A stretch of DNA of 22,232 nucleotides from Brevibacterium sp. UMB1308A. Lineage in GTDB: Bacteria; Actinomycetota; Actinomycetes; Actinomycetales; Brevibacteriaceae. Location: the NCBI RefSeq assembly GCF_030230605.1, contig NZ_JASPDO010000032.1:1-22232 (forward strand). The letters run 5' to 3'. This document shows, in pieces, positions 7,725 to 16,161 of this stretch. The translations under genes and the position numbers were made by a program. The notes beneath the pieces were generated by a model. The model worked only from the letters and a program-made list of their open reading frames with translations, was not told where the DNA came from and did no database searches. Numbering within the stretch: position 1 is the first letter of the stretch; each line of letters begins with the position of its first letter.

Positions 7725-7804
7725 GATCCGTTCACGGGAACGGGCACATTCATTGTGCGGCTCATCCAGTCGGGCATTATCAGCCCACACGACCTTGCTC
7801 GTAA
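7725..7804. repeat. 80-bp repeat at the restriction-gene break, copy 2
   Basis: Partner of 6237-6316. The two differ only at synonymous third positions and diverge completely on both outer sides: unrelated sequence before 7725, and different sequence after CGTAA at 6316/7804. This overlap shows that the fragments do not come from one gene split by a clean insertion. Confidence 0.85.
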
Positions 7805-9905
7805 GTACGCAAATGAACTGCACGCCAACGAAATCATGCTGTTGGCGTATTACGTGGCGGCGATCAACATTGAGGCCACCTACCACGGTGTTGTGGGAGG
7901 TGAGTACGCGCCGTTTGAAGGATTCGTCCTTACGGACACCTTCCAGATGACTGAAGACGGCGACACCCTGGACGCAAAGATGTTCACACAGAACAACGAC
8001 CGCGCGGTGCGTCAGTTGAACAACCCGATCCAAGTGATCATCGGTAACCCGCCGTACTCTGTAGGTCAGTCGAACGCGAATGACAACAACGCGAATCAAA
8101 AGTATGCAACTCTCGACGCGCGGATTGAAGAAAGTTACGCAGGGCTTTCTTCTGCAAAACTGAAAATCAGTCTGTTTGACTCCTACATTCGTGCCATCCG
8201 TTGGGGCACAGACCGTTTAGGTGACAAGGGTGTCTTGGCGTATGTCACTAATGGTGGTTATATCGATTCAAACTCAGCGGACGGGCTGCGCAAGAGCTTG
8301 TTAGAAGACTTTGACCACTTATATGTGTACAACCTTCGTGGAAATGCACGAACTTCAGGTGAGCAGCGCCGTAAAGAAGGCGGCAATGCGTTTGAGCAGG
8401 GAAGCCGTGCCACCGTAGCTGTCATGCTGGCAGAGAAAGACCCTGCACACAATGGTGACTGCGTTCTGCACTACCGCGACATCGGCGATTATCTGAGTCG
8501 CGAAGAAAAACTGGAAATCGTTGAGGCGTCGAATGTCCAGACTCTTGAATGGTCTGAAATCGAGCCGAACGAGCGTGGCGAATGGATCAACCAGTCGTCG
8601 GGAAGCTTTCAAGAGTTTTCACCTTTAGGCTCGAAGGAGAAAAACGAAACGAGAACTCAGTCGCCGCTTTTTGTGACATATTCTGCTGGTCTAAAAACCA
8701 ACCGAGATGCATGGTGCTACAACTCCTCTCTGGAAGTATTGACACGAAATATTAAGTCGATGTTGGTCGCATATAGCGATGCTTTGGAGTCATTTACGCC
8801 TGAGAGCAAAAGAGCTAATGAGATCCTCGAGGAGGCAAAGCGTCACGTTGAATATGATTCGACAAGAATCAGTTGGAATCTGGGATTGCTTAAAGACCTT
8901 GCAAGAAAGAAACAGCACGCCTTCGAATCTTCGAGCTTACGAGGTGGAGCTTACCGTCCATTCCAGCGTCAGCAGGTGTACTTCTCACGTGAGTTGAATG
9001 ACGCGATATACCAGCTACCACGCATGTTCCCGGAAGTGGGGATGGAGAACTATGGGTTCTATGTTGTGGCTGCAGGAGCGGGCCACACCTTTTCGCTGCT
9101 GGCGGCTGACACCATCGTCGACCTCGCGCTTTGGGGCAGTGGGAGTGGCCAATTCTTCCCGCGGTTCACGTACGAGAAACTCGCGGAAGGCTTAGGCGAG
9201 GGGGAAGCGCAAGCTGCGTTCGACCTCGGCGGCGGGAAACCGACGAGTGACACCGTGGTGAACGGTTACCGTAGGCTCGACAATATTTCCGATGATGCGC
9301 TGGCCCGCTACCGGGCGGCGTTTGGTGCGGATGTGACGAAGGACGATATTTTCGCGAGCATTTACGCGCTGTTGCATTCGGAGCAGTACCGCACTACGTA
9401 TGCGGCGGACCTGAAGAGGCAGTTGCCCAGGATTCCGTTGCCGGACACCTCGGAGGATTTCCGAAAGTTCGTGGAGGCGGGTGAACACCTGCTTGAGTTG
9501 CACATCCGCTATGAGGAGCAGCCGGAGTGTCCGTTGGGTGAAGAAACCGTCTTGGGTGACGACGGTGATCCTGAGTTTTATCGGGTGAAGAAGTTGCGTT
9601 GGGGCGGGAAGGCGCGTACGCCTGACAAGAGTCAGATTGTGGTGAACGACAACATCACGTTGACGGGTATCCCGGATGAGGCGCACGAGTATGTGTTGGG
9701 GTCGCGTTCGGCGTTGGAGTGGATTCTGGATCGGTATCAGGTGAAGACCGATAAGGCGTCCGGGATTGTCAACGACCCTAATGACTGGGGGTTGGAGCGC
9801 GGGAACCCGCGTTACATTGTGGAGCTTATTAAGAAGGTCGCCCATGTGAGTGTGGAGACGGTGAAGATCGTGAAGTCGCTACCGAGGCTGACCCTGAAGA
9901 AGTAG
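7725..9905 (+). pseudogene. Type ISP-like restriction-modification enzyme, methyltransferase and target-recognition fragment
   Basis: This fragment resumes at methyltransferase motif I (DPFTGTGTF) and runs to the natural C-terminus at TAG 9903-9905, about 726 codons. Motif IV NPPYSVGQ (NPPY at 8046-8057) marks a gamma-class N6-adenine methyltransferase. The rest (about 8600-9900) is the target-recognition region, with typical end-of-protein features (RIPLP, RYQVKTDKASGIVNDPND). Together with the 4239-6316 part it covers about 1,390 of the roughly 1,580 residues expected. The open frame starts at TTG 7500 without a ribosome-binding site, so translation is doubtful. An isolated methyltransferase-TRD fragment could in principle still methylate if expressed. 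Confidence 0.85.
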
Positions 9906-9922
9906 GGGGTTTTTAGCTGCTC

Positions 9923-10081
9923 CTACGCCGTGCGTTTGGCTACCTGCACGACCTTCCAACCGTCGGGCAGTTCCCACACGTAAAACGTGGCATCTTGTGG
10001 GGGAGCCTCGAATGGCTCAGCCCCACCCGTAGTGTGTCGCACCAACAACTGCCCACCCGGTAGCAACCGGCCGTTCTGAAT
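9923..10081 (-). pseudogene. C-terminal fragment of an unrecognised gene
   Basis: A minus-strand frame of about 52 codons, beginning after TGA and ending at TAG 9923-9925, reads GRLLPGGQLLVRHTTGGAEP and continues FYVWELPDGWKVVQVAKRTA. It has a coding feel (strand-rich, conserved-looking WELPDGW) but no start codon with a ribosome-binding site. It lies just downstream of the SUKH gene on the same strand and is probably a remnant of a former neighbour. Confidence 0.4.
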
Positions 10082-10089
10082 TCACGTGG

Positions 10090-10749
10090 TTAAATGTCGC
10101 GCTCCCACAACACCAGTTCTTCGTCACGAGCGCCACCGCCCAGGACGCGTGCGATCAGCTCTTCTGCGTCCTCATAGCTGATAAAACCCAGCGAATCGTC
10201 GTCGCGTTCCTCAACCGGGTTCGCGAACAGGTCTTCTAACGCGCTCACCTGTTCAGGCTTCATGTACTGCCGGTACTTCGCTAACCATGCCTGTGCGTTC
10301 TCCGCAGGGTTGCCTTCACCCAGGCAGTCATCATCATAGAATTCGCTGGCGGATGTAACCATGTCAGAGAAAATGAATCCCGCAAGATCGTCGGCAAGAT
10401 ATTCGTCTTCATCTTCGTCGTTGATTAGCACAACCACGGGAGCGGAGTCGCCGTGTACCCGCTGGGTAAGAAAACAGCACAGATTGCCGCCGGGTTCCAT
10501 GGCGAAAGGCAAGAGCCCCAGGTCAGGGTCAATGTGGCGGTAATCATCCGGTTCGGCCATCATGTCAAGCTGTTTGGCAATCTGGGTGAGGTCGAGCAGC
10601 TCAAAGTTCGTGCTGAAGTGCAGCAGGGAAATGGCCTCCCCGCCCGCCGGCGCGTCCAGTATTCCGTCTGCTACCAGGCGCAGAAACTCAGCCGGCCACT
10701 CACGGGAGTACCGAGCTGCGACCGCTTGAAAATCGCTCACACTTGTCAT
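10090..10749 (-). CDS. SMI1/KNR4 (SUKH) family protein
   Basis: A 219-aa acidic cytosolic protein. Start ATG 10749 has AGGAG six bases upstream; the frame's earlier GTG at 10767 does not. The layout matches the SUKH superfamily: an N-terminal helix with YSREWPAEFLRL, a 'LLHFSTNFELLDLTQI' segment, LGLLPFAMEPGGNLCCFL (the conserved phenylalanine/glycine strand), then VVVLINDEDEDEY and a helix FADD-like 'LADDLAGFIFSDMV' (about 127-140). Bacterial SUKH proteins are mostly immunity proteins against nuclease and other polymorphic toxins. No toxin gene is beside it, so it may be an orphan immunity gene. The C-terminal 50 residues are an acidic extension. A decayed membrane-protein gene lies upstream on the same strand. 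Confidence 0.7.
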   Translation of the reverse strand: MTSVSDFQAVAARYSREWPAEFLRLVADGILDAPAGGEAISLLHFSTNFELLDLTQIAKQLDMMAEPDDYRHIDPDLGLLPFAMEPGGNLCCFLTQRVHGDSAPVVVLINDEDEDEYLADDLAGFIFSDMVTSASEFYDDDCLGEGNPAENAQAWLAKYRQYMKPEQVSALEDLFANPVEERDDDSLGFISYEDAEELIARVLGGGARDEELVLWERDI

Positions 10750-10787
10750 GAATGCTCCTGACCTCACACGCGCTATTGAAAGGGATC

Positions 10788-11139
10788 TTACGGGTTAAAG
10801 GGAACGTCGATCATAAACTTCGAGTGGTCCTGTGGCAGGTACTTCACAACAGGAATCACCATGCCCACGTGGACATTCTTGAGAACTGAGCGGTCACACC
10901 GTAGTGCTCAAGCTCTGGTGAGGGTGGTTCCGAAAGCCCACGGGCAATACGGCTTTGGTGCAAGACGCGAGCACGCCGGATTTCCTCTTGTTCGTTCCCC
11001 GGATGGCCAACGATTCCAACTCGTGAACTTCCGCGTCATCTCTGCTTGTAGAGCGGAACGCTTTCACAGCCAGCATGAGCAGAACAACCGCCACAACAGC
11101 GACGACACCGATCATGATCGGTTCACTAAACAGGGTCAT
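10788..11139 (-). pseudogene. Small membrane-protein gene, frameshifted remnant
   Basis: ATG 11139 begins MTLFSEPIMIGVVAVVAVVL, a clear N-terminal membrane helix, followed by KAFRSTSRDD. After about residue 45 the frame loses coding quality and stops at 10894-10896. Coding-like pieces continue in other frames: ELEHYGVTAQF, then VHVGMVIPVVKYLPQDHSK and IDVPFNP ending at TAA 10788-10790. This fits one gene of about 115 codons broken by at least two frameshifts. It precedes the SUKH gene (gap about 38 bp) and may have shared its transcript. Function unknown. Confidence 0.45.
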
Positions 11140-11388
11140 GCGCGTTCCTCGCTACTTACGTCTGGGAGTTCTCCTGGCTTGAACGTATACAACGAGGGTG
11201 AACGGTAGGTGCTTCTAAGTGAAATTTTGGTGCGTTTCACCCACCCGCCTATCGGCTCAGCACGGCGTATAAGCGGTCCTGCATAGCATTCGTGGGCACT
11301 TATTTATGCGGCAAGGATCCTTGTGTCAAAATAATGTTATTTCGCTGGCTCGTGTCAGCGAGATTTCTTACCACTAAAGGAGGGGTTC
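11140..11388 (+). promoter_or_regulatory. Upstream region of the LPXTG protein with AT palindrome
   Basis: At 11329-11342 lies AAATAA-TG-TTATTT, a perfect 6+6 palindrome with a two-base centre, 47 bp before the start codon. Size, AT-richness and position resemble actinobacterial metalloregulator sites (Zur or DtxR type), although it is not a textbook match to either. A strong ribosome-binding site AAAGGAGG lies at 11376-11383. The operator role is inferred from the palindrome and from the known zinc/metal link of H-x-H repeat proteins. Confidence 0.45.
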
Positions 11389-14118
11389 ATGCGCGCACTT
11401 CGTGCCGCTTGTGCCTCGCTCGCGGCTGTTGCGATCACTGCTTTTTCGTTCGCCACTGTCCCTGCCTTTGCGGGGCCAGATGACGATCGCAGCGTCGAGA
11501 CGAAGGCACACATTGACGCGCCCAAAGTTTTTTGGAACAAAGCGTCGAACACATTCGACATCAACTCACAGGCCAACGGGAAAACAGCTCCGCTCGACAA
11601 GACCGCCAACTGGGTGGGCCGTGGCTACAACGACGACGGTAGCCAGAACTACATCTTCCCGGTCACTGACGACCACCGCCTTAGCTTCCTTGGCAAGAAC
11701 GGCCAGCTTCTCTACATGGCGCCACAGGTCCCAGGGCCCGGCAACAGCCCCATTTGGTCAGGCTTTGGCGCTGACACGGCAGTTCCTATTGAAAAGTTCC
11801 GTGACAAGAACTTCGCTTTGGAACTCGTGGGCTTCAACGGCCCCGGTGAGATGAACATGTTCAACTACTCGACGTTCGGGAACTTGCCCGTAACTCGCTT
11901 GTTCTCCTCCCACGACAAGGTTTCACGTACCGTGTGGCTCGACCCAGGTACGCACACCCACAACATCACGACGTTTACCAAGCCGGGTCGCTACGAAGTC
12001 ACTTTCGACGCAAGTGCGCGGATGTCTGATGGTGCCTTCACTGCCTCGAAACCCACCACGCTGGTGTGGCGCGTGGGCGGTACGAACCCTGCAGATGAAA
12101 AACTCGGCGACGTGAAGACCGCCTACGACAAGGCCGCAGGTGTCACCGGACCTTCCGCTCCGAGCTTCACCATCGCCCCACACGCAGGTAGCGAAAACGA
12201 CGGCGACAAGAACCTCACCGACCTCACCTTCAACGCCGGTAACGACGCCGCTGAAGGCACGGTCGTGTTCTACATCGACGGCTACCACCTCGCTGAAGTC
12301 CCCGTCAAAGGTGGCAAGGCAACGTGGAGCGAAATGATTGGCTCCAACACCTCGGCATTCCAGGCCGTGTTCGTGCCCACCAAGGGTGCTGCACGCTGGG
12401 TCAGTGCGCCTCTGACAACAAGCACCGGGCAAAAGGCAGTGACCACACAGGCTGCAGGGCAATTCCCCATGGAAACTCCCGACGCACCTGCCGGTGACTT
12501 CCCCACAGGCGAAGTGCAAGTCAGCTCGCGTGACGTGTCCGTCAACGCGCACACGCAAGGTGACGGCAACCTCGTCACAATCGGCACGAAACCCGCAGAT
12601 GACTCGCTCATCTACAACGTGACCGGTGGCTTTTACGAAAAAGGCTTCGACGAACCGACCTGTTCGGTTGATGTCGTAAGTGGTCCTGGGCGTCGTAGTC
12701 TCCAGGTAGATCGCGAATACTGCAAGGGGGACGAGTACACGCTACGGCTGACATTGGAGCCGCAGCCGCGCGCCACCATTGGCAATACGGAAACCATTGA
12801 CCTTGGACAGGTGAATGGCACGGGCAAACCTGTCCAGACGCAGTTCTCTGACGGCGGAGCTACCACCACCCCAGACCCAGGTGAGGGCAACGAAACGCCT
12901 GACCCCGGTGAGGATAACGAAACGCCTGACCCTGGTGACGGGAACGACGGTTCAGACGGTGGGCTCTTGGACACGCCTGTCACTATCAACAAAGGGCACG
13001 TGGACTTGCGCGCCATGGACGTCAACGGAGAGTTTTCAGTGGCGCTTGGCGACGATTCGGGTCAGCACGCCCCGGAGTCCGTGACTCGCACGATCGACTC
13101 AACGACCCTGGAAGTGACCAAGCTTGCGAAAGTGAAGCGTGAAGGTGACGTGCTTGCCGACCCAAGCTACGACGTGCTTGGTCCCAAAGGCGCTGAGTTC
13201 TACATTCTTCCGCAGGCTCAACAGCCAGGTCGCGTGTGGCCAGGTTTCTCAAGCGAAACCCTTGACCGAAAGAAGTACCCTGAGGGCGCGACGATGACAC
13301 TCACCCCAGTGAGTGTGCCTGAGGGTGGCAAGTGGTTTGCCTACACAGAAAACCTTGGCGCCATTCAGACCATGTACGCGTCGAGCGACAAGGCTTCTGA
13401 CATTCCACTCCCACCCGGCACGCACATGCACACCGCATGGGCATTCACCAAGCCTGGGACGTACACGATCGATGTGACGGCGCGCGCTAAGCAGGTGACC
13501 GGCGGTGCGCGAAGCGCGGGTGGCGACGCGACTGCGAAGACCCAACGCCTCACGTTCGTCGTAGACCACAAGTCTGGTGGGGATGACGGTGACGGTTCAA
13601 CCCCTCCGACGGAAGCCCCGGGTGAAGAGCCTACGCAGGCCCCCACTCAGGCTCCAGGCGAGGAGCCTACGCAGGCACCGTCGGAAGCGCCTGGTGAGGA
13701 GCCAGGTGAAGAACCCGGCGAGCAGCCGTCACAGGAGCCAGGCGAGCAGCCGTCACAGGAGCCGGGCGAACAACCTGGTGATGACCCCAGTAAGGATCCT
13801 TCGCAGGAACCACATGACCCGGACAAGCCTGGTGAGTCCGATACTGACGACAGCGGTACGCCTGATGACAATCAGACTGAAACCCCTGGCGATGCCAACG
13901 AAAGCGGCTCGGACAACGGTGCGGAAAACACCTCGGGCGGTTCAAGTGACAACACTTCGAACGGCTCCAACAGCACTGGCTCAAACGGCTCCGCTTCCAA
14001 CAACGGCGGCTTCCTGCCGCGTACGGGTGCTTCGGTCCTGCCGATCGGCCTGACTGCGGGCTTGCTCGTTGTCACTGGTGCTGCGCTCCTTGCAGCTACA
14101 CGCCGTCGCAACAGCTAA
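11389..14118 (+). CDS. LPXTG-anchored surface protein with two choice-of-anchor M (TIGR03769-type) repeats
   Basis: A 909-aa exported wall protein. Signal peptide 1-28 (AFA cleavage). Two similar domains (about 95-215 and 600-705) each end in a PGTH-x-H motif followed by FTKPG: His189/His191 and His679/His681. This is the hallmark of the actinobacterial surface-anchored repeat found with 'anchored repeat' metal ABC transporters. Between them (about 250-345) is an Ig-like, possibly spacer, domain, then a repeated TPDPGEGNE linker (494-520). A Pro/Glu/Gln-rich stalk (about 731-870; units like PGEEPTQAP and PGEQPSQE) spans the wall. LPRTG (876-880), a membrane helix (884-904) and a basic tail make the sortase signal. 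It probably binds or hands over a metal ion; no transporter gene is adjacent here. Start ATG 11389 has a strong ribosome-binding site. Confidence 0.9.
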   Translation: MRALRAACASLAAVAITAFSFATVPAFAGPDDDRSVETKAHIDAPKVFWNKASNTFDINSQANGKTAPLDKTANWVGRGYNDDGSQNYIFPVTDDHRLSFLGKNGQLLYMAPQVPGPGNSPIWSGFGADTAVPIEKFRDKNFALELVGFNGPGEMNMFNYSTFGNLPVTRLFSSHDKVSRTVWLDPGTHTHNITTFTKPGRYEVTFDASARMSDGAFTASKPTTLVWRVGGTNPADEKLGDVKTAYDKAAGVTGPSAPSFTIAPHAGSENDGDKNLTDLTFNAGNDAAEGTVVFYIDGYHLAEVPVKGGKATWSEMIGSNTSAFQAVFVPTKGAARWVSAPLTTSTGQKAVTTQAAGQFPMETPDAPAGDFPTGEVQVSSRDVSVNAHTQGDGNLVTIGTKPADDSLIYNVTGGFYEKGFDEPTCSVDVVSGPGRRSLQVDREYCKGDEYTLRLTLEPQPRATIGNTETIDLGQVNGTGKPVQTQFSDGGATTTPDPGEGNETPDPGEDNETPDPGDGNDGSDGGLLDTPVTINKGHVDLRAMDVNGEFSVALGDDSGQHAPESVTRTIDSTTLEVTKLAKVKREGDVLADPSYDVLGPKGAEFYILPQAQQPGRVWPGFSSETLDRKKYPEGATMTLTPVSVPEGGKWFAYTENLGAIQTMYASSDKASDIPLPPGTHMHTAWAFTKPGTYTIDVTARAKQVTGGARSAGGDATAKTQRLTFVVDHKSGGDDGDGSTPPTEAPGEEPTQAPTQAPGEEPTQAPSEAPGEEPGEEPGEQPSQEPGEQPSQEPGEQPGDDPSKDPSQEPHDPDKPGESDTDDSGTPDDNQTETPGDANESGSDNGAENTSGGSSDNTSNGSNSTGSNGSASNNGGFLPRTGASVLPIGLTAGLLVVTGAALLAATRRRNS
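13611..13800 (+). repeat. Degenerate repeats encoding the wall-spanning stalk
   Basis: Short in-frame repeats of Glu/Pro/Gln codons. 'GAGCCTACGCAGGC' occurs near 13627 and 13662, and 'GAGCAGCCGTCACAGGAGCC' occurs twice, at about 13721 and 13742 (21-bp period). Unit lengths are multiples of three, so slippage would change stalk length without breaking the frame. Confidence 0.7.
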
Positions 14119-14133
14119 GTTCGGCACAAGAAA

Positions 14134-14220
14134 GGCCCGCACTTCCCTTGAACGCGCTCCCGTCAGGTGTTCTGAGAAATCAGTTCATGTTGGCAGGTCG
14201 CGGTTCGGGAGGTGCGGGCC
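14134..14220. repeat. 14-bp inverted repeat with 59-nt structured loop
   Basis: GGCCCGCACTTCCC (14134-14147) pairs with GGGAGGTGCGGGCC (14207-14220) over 14 positions with a single G-T pair. The 59-nt loop holds a second hairpin, CTGA-GAAA-TCAG (14172-14183), whose GAAA is a GNRA-type tetraloop. It lies between the convergent LPXTG and exporter genes. AACTTTCT follows on the plus strand and TTTCTTG on the minus strand, so a bidirectional terminator is possible. The long loop is unusual for one. Confidence 0.6.
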
Positions 14221-14291
14221 AACTTTCTGCTACCCCGGGAGCGGCAGGCCTGCAACCACCTCGGGAGCGGCCACCCCAGAGCCAAACCCCC

Positions 14292-15950
14292 CTAGTGGGT
14301 GGTCCGCAGAGTCAGCTGCTTGACGAACAACGCCAGCACAAGGGCGGCCACAACAAACGGCACGCCACTAACGAACACCAAGTGCATCGCCTCACCCATG
14401 CCCTGATGAATGGCATCGACAATTGGCCCTGGCAAGGACTCAAGCTTTGACGGATCCAAAGCCGAACCCACCCCTGAGTCCGCACCCATCGCACCGCCTA
14501 TCTCCTTGGCCCCTGCGGGCAGGTGTTCCTGAATCTTGGGCACCATCGCTGCACTCATGATCGACCCCAACACCGCAATCCCAATCGTGGAACCAACGTT
14601 GCGGAAGAACTGCACCGCTGCGGTTGCCACTCCCAGCTCAGTGCGGTCAACCGCGTTCTGCACCACCAGGGTGTACGTTTGCATGGACATGCCCAAGCCC
14701 ATGCCCACAGCCGTCATCGCAAGCGTGAGATCCCACAGGTTCGACTGCCACGTCAGCATCGACAACAGTACATACCCGCCCAGCAGCATCATGGCACCCA
14801 GAATCAAAATCACCTTGTAGTTGCCGGTCTTGGTGATCACGATGCCCATCAGAATCGACGTCACAATCATGGCCACGTTCAGCGGAATCAGAATCGCTCC
14901 CGACTGCGTAGCCGAAACACTCAACACGCCCTGCGCATACACCGGGATGTAAATGATGGCCCCAAACATGGCCACCGCAATGAAGAACGACGCCAGAATC
15001 GACAGCGACACCGTAGAACTCCGCAGCATGCGCAACGGAATCAGCGGGTTTTCCACCCGGGTTTCAACCCACACGAACGCGGCCAGCAACACCACGGAAA
15101 CGGCACCCATGCCAAGAATCACCGGCGAGGACCACTCATACGTGTTTCCACCCCACGAGATCGCCAGCAACCCAATCACCAGCCCCGGCGTCAGGGTGAT
15201 GATGCCCAGGTAGTCTAGTTTGCCCTGCGACCGTTGCTGAGGCACGTGCATGAACTTTGCCAAGAACACCAGGGCCACGACCCCAATGGGCAGCGCCAGG
15301 TAGAACAAATAGCGCCACCCCAGTGTGTCCGTCACCCAGCCGCCCAAGAGGGGCCCCGCGACCGAGGCGATCCCAAACGTCGCCCCCATCAACCCCTGGT
15401 ATTTACCCCGCTGCCGAGGTGGGATGATGTCTCCGATGATCGTTTGGCTCAGCGGCATGAGGGTTCCCATCCCCGCGCCCTGGAGGGCGCGAGCGAACAC
15501 AAGGAACCAGAAGTTAGTGGCCATCCCGGCGAGCGCTGCTCCCAGCATGAACACCACCAGACCGCCGATGTAGAAGGGCTTGCGCCCGTACATGTCGGAC
15601 AGTTTTCCCACCACCGGCACGGTGACGGCAGACATCAGCATCGCAGCCGTTGCGATCCACGAGTAGTGCTCCATGCCACCGAGCTCAGCGACGATTCGTG
15701 GCAGCGCAGGCCCCACGATGGTTTGGGAAATCGCGGCCACAAACATTCCCAGCATCAGCCCGGCGATGACGAGTTTGCCTTGACGGTCAAGCCCCGTGAA
15801 CTCGCGCGGTGTTTCGGTGGAGTCAATGTTTACAAGGTTGTGGTCGGTGGCTTCAGGCGCGGTGTTTTCATCAGGCAGCTCTAAGCGGGTGCGACGCGTT
15901 GCACTTTGGGTAGATTCGCCGGTTTGTGGTGCGTGGGAAGGTTCGACCAT
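14292..15950 (-). CDS. DHA2-family (EmrB/QacA) drug exporter
   Basis: A 552-aa MFS transporter with 14 expected membrane helices. A 55-residue hydrophilic N-terminus is followed by the first helix (about 60-80, 'GLMLGMFVAAISQTIVGPALP', motif D1 of 14-helix drug:H+ antiporters). Motif A is GKLSDMYGRKPFY (about 114-126) and motif C-like glycine-rich segments follow (GATFGIASVAGPLLGGW). A hydrophilic segment of about 40 residues (GGAMGADSGVGSALDPSK) lies before the last helix. It would export toxic compounds by proton antiport. It is divergent from the TetR gene, the usual arrangement for a repressor and its target pump. Start ATG 15950 has GGAG close upstream. Confidence 0.88.
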   Translation of the reverse strand: MVEPSHAPQTGESTQSATRRTRLELPDENTAPEATDHNLVNIDSTETPREFTGLDRQGKLVIAGLMLGMFVAAISQTIVGPALPRIVAELGGMEHYSWIATAAMLMSAVTVPVVGKLSDMYGRKPFYIGGLVVFMLGAALAGMATNFWFLVFARALQGAGMGTLMPLSQTIIGDIIPPRQRGKYQGLMGATFGIASVAGPLLGGWVTDTLGWRYLFYLALPIGVVALVFLAKFMHVPQQRSQGKLDYLGIITLTPGLVIGLLAISWGGNTYEWSSPVILGMGAVSVVLLAAFVWVETRVENPLIPLRMLRSSTVSLSILASFFIAVAMFGAIIYIPVYAQGVLSVSATQSGAILIPLNVAMIVTSILMGIVITKTGNYKVILILGAMMLLGGYVLLSMLTWQSNLWDLTLAMTAVGMGLGMSMQTYTLVVQNAVDRTELGVATAAVQFFRNVGSTIGIAVLGSIMSAAMVPKIQEHLPAGAKEIGGAMGADSGVGSALDPSKLESLPGPIVDAIHQGMGEAMHLVFVSGVPFVVAALVLALFVKQLTLRTTH

Positions 15951-16161
15951 GAACTCCGTCCTGAAAAACTTGCAGTCTGTGAAAGTTTGTGACGATTTGA
16001 GCTTATGCCTGGTCGGTTGAAAAGTGAAGTAGTAGGACCCAAAATTGTGACGAACGAAACGCTTGTGTTGCGCCCGACCGCCCCACTGAGTGCGTCACTG
16101 AGCCGGGGAACGAATGCCACGCGTGAACAGGTGCTTGTCTAGCATGAGTGCGAGGAAAAAC
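15951..16161. promoter_or_regulatory. Divergent promoter/operator region of exporter and tetR
   Basis: 211 bp between the two start codons. An inverted pair AAACTT (15966-15971) / AAGTTT (15983-15988) is close to the exporter start. TTGTGACGA occurs as a direct repeat at 15987-15995 and 16045-16053. Either could be the TetR operator, but neither is a long palindrome. Confidence 0.4.

Noticed and set aside
6237..7804. Target-site duplication produced by one insertion
   Set aside because: 80 bp is too long for a transposition duplication, and the copies differ at several synonymous sites.
9192..9845. 217-codon minus-strand frame opposite the target-recognition region
   Set aside because: Shadow of the plus-strand gene, Arg/Leu/Val-rich, with no motif or ribosome-binding site.
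11329..11342. Firm call of a Zur box
   Set aside because: The palindrome is suggestive but does not match the usual TGA-x-AAT-x-ATT-x-TCA core, so it is reported only as a candidate operator.
14523..15218. 231-codon plus-strand frame opposite the first exporter
   Set aside because: Extremely His/Arg/Gln-rich product typical of antisense to membrane-helix codons.
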